The position numbers and the translations under genes are program-made. DNA of 64,000 nucleotides from Adineta ricciae (Eukaryota; Rotifera; Eurotatoria; Adinetida; Adinetidae), in assembly GCA_905250025.1 (NCBI GenBank), contig CAJNOJ010000070.1, forward strand, positions 87,186 through 151,185, given 5' to 3'. The notes under the pieces are model-generated. The model made no database searches. It saw nothing but the letters and a program-made list of their open reading frames with translations, and was not told where the DNA came from. Below are positions 1 to 12,353 of this stretch, one piece after another. Every line of letters starts with the position of its first letter. The first letter of the stretch is position 1.

Positions 1-3000
1 TTTATTTGGTATAAGAAAATAGGTTGTCATCCGACTTTTTCCTTTGACATCGATTTCTCCTCGCAATTCAAATTTATATTTGTCTTTTAAAGCCTCGGCG
101 ACTGTCTCCGGAACTTGAATTCGTCCTTTTTCACCAGTTGAATCCATTCGTGAAGCAACATTGACCGTATCTCCCCATATATCATAGAAGAGTTTGGTTG
201 TACCAATAACACCAGCTGTTACCGGTCCAAAATTGAGGCCCATCCGAAGTTCGAATGCAAAATTCAGTAGAGCTTCGTTGAATCGTTCCATAGTCGCTTG
301 AAATGCCAATGCAAATTCAATCAAGTCGCAGACAGATTCTAAACGATGGAGTCTTGTTAAGAAAACAACAACTAGGAAAGTTACCTAATGGATTTTTATC
401 GTTTACATCGGTTTGCAAACCCGACGCAGCCATAAATGTTGAACCAATCGTTTTGATTTTCTCGATTTTGGCAAATTTCGGATTGAGAAAAAGTTCTTCG
501 ATATCGCCGTAGAATTCATTGAGAATTCTGGCATAGAACTTTCCTCCCTCAAATTGTTCTTCATACATGAGATGATAATTGATTAATGATGCAAAAAGAA
601 CGCCCACACATGGATGATTACGTGAGTACGAACCATGATGAAGACGTAATGGTTCTATAACGTGTTCCGGTAGAATATTTCTCAAAAGCCAATCAGCACG
701 TTCACGTTCTTTTTCTATTTCGATTCTTTGTTCGGACGACGTATGAACAACGTGGTATTGAGAACGACGAGCTACTTCTAATTGACGACTAATACCATAC
801 AAAACTATTAAGGAAATTAATACGCAAATGCCGATATCCACTGCGTTGACATGTGATGGCACTAAAAGAAAACGAACCTTGTCACGTTTGCCTTTTTTTT
901 TCTCTCTCGAGTAGAAAACAAACTTGAATGTTTATCTTTGAAATAAATCAAAGGTAGATAAATGGCAATGGATATAATGGCAATAAGAACTTTGATCAAA
1001 TGAGATAAAGATGCACCTAAGGTAAGATAAGTTGAAATGAAAAGGAAAAATGCTGGTGAAGTTAAATCATAATCAAATAATTGACATAAAATGATAATTA
1101 AAGGTGATAAAAGATAGAACGAAGCAATAAAATGTCTTAAAATCCACCAATTTAAAACCGTACGATGAAAACGTAGTACACTTAATGTTAAAATCAATTT
1201 TATACCAATGATAATGCTCATGGCAATGGATCTTCGGACAATTTGATGTTTAAGAAAATAAATATAAATTAAAAGAAGCGAAAGAATCGAAAGGATGACT
1301 TCCACGATCAATAATGAATGTGGACCAACATGCGCAGAGAAGCCCTCTTCGAATTTTTTGTCTTTGTATTTTAATGTTAAAACATTGAATGACATTGCTA
1401 ATTCTTTTTCTTCATTTTCAAATGTCGTGTCATTAATATTTTCAACTTTTTCCACGAGACCGTTCAACTCCTTCGGAGGCTCTTCCTCAGATATTGTTGC
1501 ACGACGAGCTTGCACAACTTCTTCTAATAACGGACTTGTTACCATCTAGAATGGGCAAAAAAAAAGAATGAATTCGGTGAATTTACTCGATTAATCTTAC
1601 GGCTGATTCAGACGAATTTGGAATATTGATTGATTCATTCAAGGGAACTGATAATGGTACACCAGAAGCAACCGCTACTGCTGCAGCAGTTGCTAACGTC
1701 ATCTGCGGCGGTTTTTGTGTAATTCGATGACTTAAATGTCGTTTACCGATGAAATACGTTTCAATGGGAGCTAAAAACAAGATACCGTTCATGATTCAAA
1801 AGGAAGAAATGTCTTTGGAGATATACCATGGCCTGGTGATTCGTAGAGCGGACCTCGTTCAAATTGAAATTCATCTCGTTTCAATAATAAATGCGTAGCT
1901 TCCGTTATGTGCACATGAGCTAAAGAAAAGTCAACGAAATTAAGATCATTTATCGTAATCACAAGACAATTAACTACAAGCAGCGCGAGCAAAAAAAAAC
2001 GTTATCTACATGTTAAGAGTTAATATAGACTAGAATATGTTTTAGAAAATAAAATATAGTGAAGACGAGACTGAATGTCGAATTACCTGGTTTACCAGTA
2101 GATTCCATTTTGTTCGCTAATGTTACATCATTGGAGAAGATATCGAATTTGAATTTCTTTGTTCCAACAATACCGCAATTAACCGAACCAGAGTGAACAC
2201 CGACTCTCATGTCAACGCTTTCATTGTTATCCTCATCGAACTCTTCTATAGCATTAATCATCGCCAAACCCATCAGTACACATGCTCGTGCATGATCTTC
2301 TCGCGGTTCAGGACAACCACTAACGCAATAATAACAATCACCCAATGTTGCTATTTTCTCACATGACATTTGCACACATAAATCATCAAATCGACCATAT
2401 AAATCTGATAATAGTGATACTAATTGTGCTGCACTTTTGTTCGATGACATATGAGTAAAGCCGACAATATCAGCGAATAGAATCGAAACGTTTTCCATTC
2501 GTTCGATGTGTAATGGTCGAAACGTGGCCATTTTCAATTCATCATCCGCTGGCTGTGGCGTATTAACATTTTGCACCCGATTACGAAATACATCGAAATC
2601 TTGCATGATCACCGTCGCATATTTACGTGGCATTAACGAATCAATCATTTTCGATATTAATGTATGTTCAGTTAATAATGAACCACGAACGTTAGCATCT
2701 ATGGAAAGAATAAAAGCATCTCAAGGGACGAAATGAAATCGATTGTCTTATCTTTACTTTTGCACAATTGATTGTATGCTGAACGCATGGTTATATCTAA
2801 CAGACGATTCAGATAGATTCCAATCAGATTCGATATTACCAATAGTACTAAAATCATCATCGTATCCAATGTTAAGAATACGATAATGAGCGTAATTAAA
2901 ACCGACAGAAGCATCGATGGAAGTAAAGAGAAATTTGCCAATGTATAGATCAATACGATTAGCAAAAATATGTGGCATTCTGTTGGATAGAAACAACTTA

Positions 3001-3376
3001 AAATTGCTAATGGACATAGACATATAAATGAAATGATATTCGATAAAATGTGAATTCGAAGACGATTAATAATGACCAATGAAAGGATATTTAGACAAAT
3101 GCTAATCGCTAATAATGATAAATGAAATATTTTCGATTCTTTCGATAAGGAATCGAATAGGAAGATTTTCAGTAAATTAATTAATGCATGACTAATTAAT
3201 ATGATGACCAGTAGACGATGACTCGACGGATAAATCTTCTTTAGATAACTCAAGATATACTTCTTTTCTATGGTTAGCGAATCGAATTGTGGATAAAATA
3301 AATTCTTTAGAGACCATTTTTCACGGGGAACGGCAGCAGCAGTCGATAAACGACGAGTTCCCATTGCACCATTCAT
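1..3376 (-). CDS. ADCY9: Transmembrane adenylyl cyclase, type 9-like (3' end cut off by the window)
   Basis: Class III membrane adenylyl cyclase making cAMP from ATP at the plasma membrane. Order: N-terminal tail and first multi-span membrane block (about 3376-2750); C1a catalytic domain (2648-1800) with LFADIVGF and LGDCYYC, which carry the two metal-binding Asp, and [17 protein letters not shown], which resembles type 9; second membrane block (1545-870); C2 domain (862 to 1) with FASLINY lacking the metal Asp, as expected of C2, and [16 protein letters not shown] with the adenine-binding Lys. C2 continues as [20 protein letters not shown] and runs off base 1, so the stop is not seen. Several short introns split it. 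The start at 3376 is the first ATG of an open frame that leads into the membrane block. Isoform 9 is judged by eye from motif similarity; the general family is certain. Confidence 0.93.
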
Positions 3377-3674
3377 TGACTAGAACGACAAACTCTATAC
3401 CATCTATAATAAGTCATAAACACATACGACAGAATAGAAAAAAAAACGCAAAACGAATAGTATCTTTTTATGGCAGAGGAAAGAAAAGAAAGAGAAGAGA
3501 AGAAAGAAATAATTTGGTTTTGTAATAAGATTTCATGTCTATCCATAAGTCACCTGCAGAGGAGCTTTCTCTTTCCTCATTTCAACTCCTCTCATCAATG
3601 AAAATGAAAAATGAATGTTGCTATGGAAAACAAACAAAAAAAAAAAGGCTACACACACAAGATATTCTTTTCTT
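3377..3674. other. Spacer upstream of the adenylyl cyclase
   Basis: AT-rich, purine-rich spacer between the cyclase start codon and the end of the next minus-strand gene. No ORF or RNA gene is visible. It probably holds the cyclase promoter. Confidence 0.4.
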
Positions 3675-4310
3675 TTATTTAAAATGAATCCGTTGTAACG
3701 TATAGAGATTGTCAAGGGTTTTCTTATTCGTCGTTGATGCTGTTGTTTTTTTTATTGTATTCAAACCTTGAAGCAAATCGAAGGTAGACAAACGATCCTG
3801 GACGAATTGTTCTATTAATGGAATCTTATTCCATTTAGCCAAGACGAACGACGAAAAATGGGCGTCAATCAAAGCACAGAGCCAATCAATAATAGTTGGT
3901 GTTGGTTGTTGAAAATGTATTAACAAAGAAACGAGTTGCTCACCTAATTCAACTGATTTGGATGAATTCAGATAGAGTTTCATTGCATGTGTCAATGACC
4001 AATAATCATATCGTTTCGATAGGATTAATATCAAATAGTCAAATGTCAAATTTAACGATTGTACCAATTGTTTTTCACTGATATCTTCAACTGTCTGAAG
4101 ATATTTTTCGATTAGATTAATTTGGCTCTTCTTATAGATTATTTCGAAGAATTCTTCTAAGTTCATTCCACTAAGATATTTGCCACACTGGTGAAGAATC
4201 TTTTCCTGATCGATAGTTTCATTTGTATTCAGTAAATGTGTTAATTGACCTAAAGAATTATTATCAGGACGATTGACAATCGTTGAGCATAGAGTATCGA
4301 CATCAGACAT
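3675..4310 (-). CDS. NOL11-like protein (C-terminal-domain-like)
   Basis: Single-exon 211-residue protein starting at a clean ATG. It is predicted all-helical, with no signal peptide or membrane segment. The C-terminal stretch around IIDWLCALIDAHFSSFVLAKW followed by a helical tail recalls the C-terminal domain of nucleolar protein 11 (NOL11), a small-subunit processome factor of rRNA transcription and pre-18S processing. It is much shorter than human NOL11 (about 700 residues) and has no visible WD-type N-terminal part. It could be a split or reduced homologue, or an unrelated helical protein. The family call comes from recognition by eye and is moderate at best; that the gene is real is more secure. 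It is divergent from HAT1. Confidence 0.5.
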   Translation of the reverse strand: MSDVDTLCSTIVNRPDNNSLGQLTHLLNTNETIDQEKILHQCGKYLSGMNLEEFFEIIYKKSQINLIEKYLQTVEDISEKQLVQSLNLTFDYLILILSKRYDYWSLTHAMKLYLNSSKSVELGEQLVSLLIHFQQPTPTIIDWLCALIDAHFSSFVLAKWNKIPLIEQFVQDRLSTFDLLQGLNTIKKTTASTTNKKTLDNLYTLQRIHFK

Positions 4311-4832
4311 ATTTATTTATTTATTTTCTTGAAAATAAGATTAACTGAATACTAATGAACAAATAAGAATATATCGACTTGAAAAAAATTCACCAATCAG
4401 AATCGATTTTCAAAGTGCATTAACGGGTTACATATTTCTTTCAGTTGATTTCGTGCATTCCACTAATTATAACGTTAGGCAAGTGGTTTTACGCCATTCG
4501 TTCGATAGATAATGAAGTTTCTATCGATCTCGCAAGAACGGGAGAATTTTAGTCAATTTTTAATCTAAGAAAAAAAAAGAATCAAATTCATGTGTCATCT
4601 TTCACAATCAGTACGAGATGTTTGCTATATTGTTCGTTCCCTAGAGAATCCAATGTTCCTTTTCTTTTCGAATATTGAACAAACGACAAATAATTTATCA
4701 TGTAAAATGAGAAAAATTCACCAATCGAATTGATGTTTTAATGCATTGATGTGCCATAGTTGTCTGTGACATGTATATATATTCTTTACTTTTGTAATCT
4801 GTCTTTTCATTCATTCAGAAAAAGACGATACA
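4311..4832. promoter_or_regulatory. Shared divergent spacer between the NOL11-like gene and HAT1
   Basis: About 520 bases with no ORF, placed head-to-head between two genes, so it should hold both promoters. A TATA-like run lies at 4774-4782, roughly 50 bases before the HAT1 ATG. No other element can be named with confidence. Confidence 0.4.
4774..4782 (+). promoter_or_regulatory. TATA-like box before HAT1
   Basis: TATATATAT at 4774-4782, about 50 bases upstream of the start codon. It is the only TATA-like stretch in the proximal spacer, but AT-rich runs are common here, so the call is weak. Confidence 0.25.
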
Positions 4833-6773
4833 ATGGATCTCGGTGAACAAGGTAAGATTCGATAAACAAAGAACTGAAGGGAGAAATCGTGTGTGTGTTT
4901 TTTTTTCTTCGTGTAAATAGGTATTCTGCTTCCTGCTCCTTTGCGAGTATTTGATTGTTCAGCTAATGAAGTTATTTCGTTTAAATTTGGTAAGTCGAAC
5001 GAATGTCAGAAGGGAGAAATGAAAATAATTTGCTTTAGTTCGATCGGAAAAAGATCTTGAAAATGATGAAATCGATTTTGCACCAGAATTCACCCATCAA
5101 ATCTTTGGAGAAAAGTAATTTCTAATAGAAGGAAGAGTCTATATGTTAGACAAGATGTTCTGTTCTAGTGAACGAATCTTTGGATACAAAGATTTGGCTA
5201 TCGATATTTACTGTTTATCATCTTCATTGAATTTCTACTTGAACATTGAATTCGCTGAAAAGATCAATCCAAAGAAATATCAACAATTCAAAGTAAAGTT
5301 GAACGAATAGGACAATTAGCAAAACAGTTCGTATCTTTTCCAGGCTGATGACATTGTCCAAGCATTGAATGAATGGCTTCCATCTACGACAACGACGAAT
5401 CTCGATCAATTCCTATCGAAATTAAAAACCGAACAAGAATATGGCACTTTTGGTGAACAAATATTAACGTATGAATTAAAAGGAGAAAAGTCAACATCAT
5501 ATTTAATTCATCGTGTCAATGAGAATTTTTGCGACGATCAAAAGTTTCTCGAATGGTACACTCGTCTCGAAACCTTTCTGGTTTTCTTCATTGACGCTGC
5601 ATCAAGAATCGATAAAGAAGATCGCAATTGGATCATTTATCTTCTGTATCAGAAATATCAAAATGAGAATAGTCAAACTTGCTATGCACCAATCGGATAC
5701 ATTACCGTTTATCTTTACTATGCATATCCTGATAAAAAACGGCCGAGAATTAGGTGAATGATCAGATTTATTACTTATTTCAGACAACAACTTCTTCTGT
5801 TTAGTCAAGTATTGATTTTACCGCCATACCAACGAAAAGGTCATGGACGTCGTCTATTGACAGCAATCTACAATGATTTACGAAAAGACTCACGTGTTCA
5901 AGATATTACAGGTAAGATGGCTATTTGTTTATCAACAAGGAGTTGACAGTATAGCATTGCTAATTGTCACAGAGTAACATTTTCCCATTGACTAATGAGT
6001 TTTGTGCTTGGGGTAAACAATCGTCTCGAGATATTCCCGTAGGAAAAGAAAAAAAACCTTGTTCTGGTAATGTTATTATGTACATATATTGTCGATCTGT
6101 AGTTTGAAGATGCCTCTCCACTAGTGAAGTTAGTCTCAAGAAGTCACTATCGATGATGAAGACGAGATGATTGAAAATTTCATTGTAAACTACTTTCTTT
6201 TTTCTTTAGCTGAAGATCCGTCGGATGAATTCGTCGCTCTACGAGATCTGGTTTCGCTGGAATTATGTCATAAATATCTACCTGATTTATTTTCAAAAGA
6301 ACCAATGCTGAAAACTCCTCGATTAACAAAAGAAATGGTTGTAAAAGCACAGGATGTTTGCAAATTAACTAGAGTAAGATCGATTTGGCTTTTCTGTCCT
6401 AAGTATGTCGGACAAATCTGCTCTTTCTCTTTAGCAAGAAACACGACGTGTTCATGAAATGTGTTTTCTTCAAGCGATCAACAAGAGTGATGATGAACAA
6501 ATGAAACGATTTCGTTTACTTGTCAAACAACGTCTTTTCGAACCATTACAAGTAAGAGTATCTTCTCTTATCAATTTGAGCGACATGACTCACGTATCTT
6601 CTCTTCAATAGTTTGATAAACGACGTCGTCTTCAACTAGCTGATCCAGCACTTGAAGCATTAGCAACAGATCCAGAAAAACGAAAGAAATACTTAGCTAC
6701 TCAATATGAATATGTGATCGAACATTACCAGAATATAATTCGAGCATTCAATAAATATCAAGATCGTATCTAG
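4833..6773 (+). CDS. HAT1: Histone acetyltransferase type B catalytic subunit (HAT1)
   Basis: Acetylates newly made histone H4 (K5/K12), normally as a complex with an RbAp46/48 partner. Exon 1 is tiny (4833-4851). An early exon encodes FAPEFTHQIFGE, then ERIFGYKDLAIDIYC, both typical of the HAT1 N-terminal domain. The GNAT core follows: WYTRLETFLVFFIDAASRID, then ILPPYQRKGHGRRLL, the acetyl-CoA-binding QRKGHG loop. The C-terminal helical part has RDLVSLELCHKYLP, DVCKLTR and RRVHEMCFLQAIN. About nine exons with mostly 50-80 base GT-AG introns; one intron near 5911-6209 is about 300 bases. No inactivating change was seen, and the end is a clean TAG at 6773. A decayed duplicate lies 1.2 kb downstream. 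Confidence 0.95.
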
Positions 6774-7959
6774 ATAGAAATTCAATCTTTATTGTAAAAA
6801 TGCCTCTATTTTTCTTGTAACACTTTATGTAATGAATGTTAAAATATCCAAATAAACAGATCTGATCACATGTCAATCTTTAAAGAACGAGAATTTATTT
6901 CATAGTATGATTACTATAAATAGAAAATGACATGCTGTTATTAATTGACAATGAGGCTTAACATTGAATGACTAATGGGTTTCTTTTATAAAAGTGAAGA
7001 TGTTGATGGAAAATGAAAAGATCATTATCAGTCTTCACATTATCATATGCGTTTATTGGCCCTTAAATTGCGAATATTGTTGCTGTTGCGACTTACATTG
7101 AATAAAAAGAATTTCTTGAACTGATGAAAATCATAATCATTCGGATATTTTAGTTCCTTTTCTACTCAATGAAATTCCATTATATTATTCCACATCAAAA
7201 AGTGCATCAAGTTCAATCTATATATAGTCTGCAATGAATTTCACTTGATTAAAACTAATCAGATTTGTTATAGGCGATATCTCTCTTATAGATACGTATA
7301 TATCTTCTCTCTCCTTAGATCTTTTTCTTTGTGCAGTTGGCATACTATAAATATATGTATATGGAAATGTGAAGAGAGAGAGTGACACGAAGAGTGATTG
7401 TCTACGCGCGTAGCTTTTTCTTTCGAAGTCAAATAAACATTTCGAACCACATGAAACACTCTGGTGTACTCTAATAAAGATCTTTCAAGTGTATTGTATT
7501 AATGATATTGTCACAAAACCAAATGCATTTTCATCAGAATATGCGAACCTAGTCTTTGAAAACGAATAAGTTAAAAATACCGTGTTCAAATGGAAACGAA
7601 CAAATAAAATATGTTCATAGAGAAATATTTGAATATAGATATTTATTATTTACCATCATTAGCGAATAATATTTTTCAAACATTGAGTAAATGAATACCA
7701 TCAATCTCAACGGATTTGCGTTCATTTATATTTTGATTAAAACATGAAAATGAACATACTCTATTTGGAAAACAGATTATTCTTCATGAATTGAAAGGAA
7801 GAGACATCTTCATCTTTTCTAATTTGTAATAATTATAATTCATTTTCTGGTAGTTACCTTTCACAAATATTAATACATAGCTCATGCTCAATCGTCCTTA
7901 TAACACCGACACGGTCATTGTGGTTCAATCGATTAACTTCATTTTCCTACGGCTTCCCT
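6774..7959. other. AT-rich spacer between HAT1 and its decayed copy
   Basis: It holds the HAT1 3' region, with an AATAAA-type signal near 6851, and low-complexity AT-rich sequence. I see no coding exon. Remnants of the first HAT1 exons might be hidden here but are not recognisable by eye. Confidence 0.4.
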
Positions 7960-8690
7960 ACCACCGGGATCCGGGAGGCAAGGAATTTGCTCGAACTGTG
8001 TTCACGTCTTCAAACATTTTTCGTGTTTTTTCTCGATACTTTATCAATATTCAATAAAGAAGTTCAAACTGAGCTTTTATCTTTCGTATCAAAAAGTCGA
8101 AGATCAAATGTTAATCCTATACTACCATATCAATGAAAAGATTACGGAAGACTTCTTTAAAGAATAGTTCACAATGATCTATGATACGATGCTTTTGTTG
8201 ATAACGTCACAGGTAATTTTTGTTTGATTATCTTGTCTTTTGAAATTTCTTTGTGTATGTTTTACGATTACTACAAAAAACAATAATCAGTTGTTCACGT
8301 ATCCTAGTCTCCGGTTTTATTGAATCCTCCTCTCACTTTTAATAAATATTCAATTCAAAATGTTCTTTTTCTAGTTTGATAATCAGAACTGTTTTTGGGT
8401 TTGGTGAAGAGTAAATCAGATGCATTTATCGCATTACAAGATCTTGTTTCACTTGAATTATGCCACAAGAATCAATTCGAAAAGTGCATCATGTTTGCAA
8501 ATTAGCTGTAGTACGATTTTAATAGCTTTTTTCATCCTTTCATTGAGTTTCTTTGAGAAGCACATTCAAAGTGTGTACGAAATGTCATTTCTTCTATCAA
8601 TAGATCGAAAGATTTGTAATTTCTATCATGAGTCGTTTGCTAATTTTTCAAGAGTTATTGAAACGTCCAAGAAACAATATCAATTCACTC
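7960..8690 (+). pseudogene. Decayed duplicate of HAT1 (unprocessed pseudogene)
   Basis: Pieces of the neighbouring HAT1 recur in the same order and strand. SRLQTFFVFFLDTLS (about 8005-8050) matches RLETFLVFFIDAAS. LPYQ then a stop then KDYGR (about 8122-8150), leading to an ITG plus GT exon end near 8212, matches the acetyl-CoA loop exon and its splice donor. FIALQDLVSLELCHK (about 8424-8470) matches FVALRDLVSLELCHK. HHVCKLAVV follows directly, so the roughly 28 residues between CHK and the DVCKLT stretch are deleted. VYEMSFLLSID (about 8574-8606) matches VHEMCFLQAIN. Frames are broken by stops and indels. Intron positions persist as diverged spacers, so this is a DNA-level duplication, not a retrocopy. 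The 5' exons are missing. Confidence 0.85.
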
Positions 8691-9093
8691 CACATTTTAT
8701 TTTCATTTTAATGTTCGTTTGTATTTCGAATTCAATAAATAGACACTTGACAGCAGTATTCTATTCCCAATTAACGAAATTGTTCTGCTCCTGATCTTCT
8801 CTACTTTTATAAAACGTTTTTCAGTACCTTCACGATAAATATTAAATTTTAAAAAATGCTCATCTTGTTTAGCTATTATGGAAAATAAGTCATACACGCC
8901 TTTTGTGTGCGATAGCAGCGCAAGTACAAGTATTCATTCTAAAGTCGAAAAGATCGTATGTTCTGTTTTCGTGAATAAGTGACACGATCTCTTGTGAATT
9001 AAAGAGAACGTTGATTTATTTGAAGACACAAAAAAAAAAACGAGAGAAAAAAAAACGAAAATCTAATACCGAACAAATAAATGTACACAAAAA
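8691..9093. other. Spacer between the HAT1 pseudogene and the RFX gene
   Basis: AT-rich, with A-runs near 9030-9060. No gene is recognised. It contains the 3' flank of the minus-strand RFX gene. Confidence 0.35.
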
Positions 9094-11912
9094 CTAAACA
9101 GCAACAATTTCGTCCGTAGTTTTAAGTCTTTTGACAGAATCCGAATCTTTATCATTCTGTTGGTTTATGTTCGTTGTTGCGCCTGATGATGCTGTTGTTG
9201 TTGCTGCTGTCGTTGGTTGACTCGCTAATTTAGCAGCAGACACTAGTTTATTAATGATTGGCAATTGAACAGGTGAACCTGATAATGTCAATATTTGCGG
9301 CTAGAATAAATATAATTAAACTCGTGTTGTTTTCTCTCGTGTTAAATACACTTACCGGTGAAAGTGTATCTTTTTTGACGACCAAAGAAATTTTCGGTGG
9401 AATAGTTCGACGTTCAATTGAAATGCTCGATGAAGATCCATTTGCATTCGACGGATTAACACCGCCATCATATATCGACAATTTGTTTTGAAGTGTTAAC
9501 TATAAAATAATGACAAACAGCAGATTGATATATTTCTCCTTCTATCTGTCTTACTTCAGCCATAACAGCAATCGGAGTTTTTTGTGCGTGTAATGCTATT
9601 TTATGTTCAATTAAAGAGAATAAGTATTCATCGTAGAGAAGACGGATTAAATGAAATGAACCAAATGATGCTGCACTACGTAGAGTTAAATCCCGAATAA
9701 CCATTGAACAATAAAACGACCAATTCAAAAGAATCTGTTTTGCTTGTTTCGTATACTTTTCGCTTGGTAAATGTGCATATGGTTTAAGTAAATCATTCAA
9801 TAAGGAGTCAAGCCACTGCGACCAATCTTCTAATGTAGATTGAGACGATAAATGATTTTTGAATTCTCGTTCGATACGCGAAATTAAATTATCATCACAT
9901 TCGCATACCCACCAAGCTTGTTCCTGAAAAGAAAAGAAATCCACCGCTTGCACTCTGTATACGGACAAGTGAATGAAATTTACTTGAACGTTATGGAAAT
10001 CCACTTTGTTCAAATCCGCTAACATTTGATTGACTTGAGTGGCATTAAGAAGAACAGCTCGTGCCGCTTGAGCTAAATGATTTATCGATGTATAACGACG
10101 TAATGTCATGGCAAATGCATTGATTATTGTTAATTTGATTGTTTTTAATCGCTCAGGTAGATGACCAAGAGCAGCCCGAAGCCAACCATCAACACTTTTA
10201 CCGAATGTTCGAATCGCTTGAGTTGCACTTGCTATAAATCAAACAGATAGACTTTCGAATGACGAAAGGAAGGAAACTCACTTGGCATGGGCGATAGAAT
10301 ATCAGCAATTAATCTTTCGACCGATTGTTGATACAATTGATAATCCGAATTTTTAATGAAGTCTTGAACACTGTTTAATGAACAAATGGAATGGAATAAT
10401 GCCAATGGAATCGTTTCATCTCGTCCCGAGTGAGACCAAAACTGAAGCCATATTTGTTCGACTGAACCAAAATCTAACGTCGTGATTACGTCGAATAGTT
10501 TCTAAACAGCGAATTGATGAAAAATAAACTCCTCGAGGCGAGAAAGCCTTTCACTTACAAGACAATGATCTTTGTAAATGCCTTCAAAACGCTTAATGTC
10601 ATCTTGTGTGACGCCATCAGGTAATTGAATGTTTGCATCAATTTGAATACTTTCATTGATGATTAACGAATTATTTTCATGAATGAATTGTTTTGTATCT
10701 GCTTGAGATAATGTTGATTCCGATTGAGATGAATAGGATTGATCATTAATGTTCGGCTTATTCTCTGGCGATGAGCCATCATTTGATGTTGACCAACGAC
10801 GATTCTTGAAATTGGCAAATGCATTATTACCTCGAAATGTTAAGCCGCCATGTTCATCCGAAAATGCGTTTAAGGATGAGTTTTGTTTGACACGTATCCC
10901 ATAATAGTGGTATTTGGAATTACCTCGTGTACCTAAACGACGAGTGCGAAGACCGAGAAACACCGAACGAATCAATTTGCCAAACGATGCTGGATTAACA
11001 GCTTCTAATTTTTGATCCGAACAGTGTTGCAAATAGAACGAATATAATGTTGAACGACGAAGAGAACAACCTTCAGCTGGCTCGAAATTATCAACTAACC
11101 ATTGCACCTGAAATAGTGGCATTGTATTGCATGGTGCATCGGAATGGGGGAGGGGAGGGGTATGCGCATTCAATCTGGACACGTGATACACATGTGAAGA
11201 AGAAAATGAATTCATCAACTGACGTCCTTATTTTATGTAGCATGTGCGAATTTAATTGATTTCTCTGAGGTGTACTAAATCTTCATCGAGTATTTCAAAT
11301 GATCTCTTCTGACATTGTCTTTATCTTACCGTAGCAGGTGATGCGCGCGTTGTATGTGTCAATGGTTGCGAGCCGCTTTCTAACGATGGAACAAAATAGC
11401 CACCTGTGCATGACAAAATATGGTGGGAAAACCCATCAGATGACGTGCCCTGCGAAATCGATAACAAATTCATATGAGAGTTGCAAAGCGATTTTTATGC
11501 ATTCTTACCGATGATTGAGGTTGAAAAAATGAATTCGTTCCCGTGTAAAGTGTGCCATCACTTGAATTGAATTGAAATTGACTACAAATTAACACATAGA
11601 AACATATATAAATGGCCCCCCGCTCGTGGTACTTACACAGGGCCCGAAATATTATTTGAATTTTGGCTGATTTGTGAATTTTGATTCGGTGGATGTGCCT
11701 TCGCAATAATCACTCTTCCTGTTGTTTGCGTTCCATTCGTTTCACCACTTGACGGATTTGTTGTGGCAACTAAATATTGTCCCTGTTGACCATTTAAACG
11801 TGATTCAGTCTGGAAAGAACAGACAAATGATTTTTGTTTCTAAAATCCCAAACCGAACTTCTTCAGTCAATGACGATCTTACCCGTATTGGAAGCGTTGT
11901 AGATGATGCCAT
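9094..11912 (-). CDS. RFX-family winged-helix transcription factor (RFX1/2/3-like)
   Basis: Sequence-specific DNA-binding protein of the RFX family. In animals RFX1-4 factors bind X-box sites and drive cilium genes. The DNA-binding domain (about 11105-10880) shows QWLVDNFEPAEGCSLRRSTLY, then NPASFGKLIRSVFLGLRTRR and LGTRGNSKYHYYGIRVK, all diagnostic. Four short upstream exons encode a Gln/Ser/Thr-rich activation-type region. Downstream exons carry the extended dimerisation region (for example LTLRSAASFGSFHLIRLLYDEYL), placing it with RFX1-3 rather than RFX5. The start at 11912 (ATGGCATC...) is the first ATG that splices in frame, and the frame closes at 9094. The C-terminus is a low-complexity Thr/Ala tail. 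Which RFX paralogue it is cannot be settled by eye. Confidence 0.93.
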
Positions 11913-12353
11913 GTGTTAAACTTAAAAGATAAAAACAATTGAATATCCATATTTGATATGGTAAATTCTTCATATTGTTTTCTTCTCAAGATTCTTTTTT
12001 TTTATTTAAAGAAAATGTCAAAAATATAAAACTTTGTTTTCTTTGAGAAACTTTCGTTATGGTAACACACTTTTTTTCTTTATTTTTACTGACCTGACGA
12101 CGGTTACTTGACAAGAATACGAAAGATCTCGATGACTACCGTTACTTTAGTTAGTGCAATAAGAGAAAAAGAATGACACCAAGCAACGGTCGTCCAAGCA
12201 TTCTGTTACCTAGGGGTCACATTCATACCATAGACAAATATATATCTCTATGGTGCATAGATTCATTTCGCCTATGCATCATACACATTTTCATATAGAT
12301 GTCGCTGATTTATTGAGTAAACAAGAAAGAAAAAAGTGAAAAGAAAGAACAAC
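11913..12353. promoter_or_regulatory. RFX upstream region
   Basis: About 440 bases between the RFX start and the end of the gulonolactone oxidase gene, both on the minus strand. No ORF. It contains GTTACC/GGTAAC half-sites (about 12061-12066 and 12204-12209), but neither is a full X-box. No promoter element is assigned with confidence. Confidence 0.3.

Noticed and set aside
12056-12218. Possible RFX autoregulatory X-boxes (GTTATGGTAAC and GTTACCTAGGGGTCAC)
   Set aside because: Both are half-sites with mismatches or wrong spacing; neither fits RYYNYY-N(0-3)-RRNRAC.
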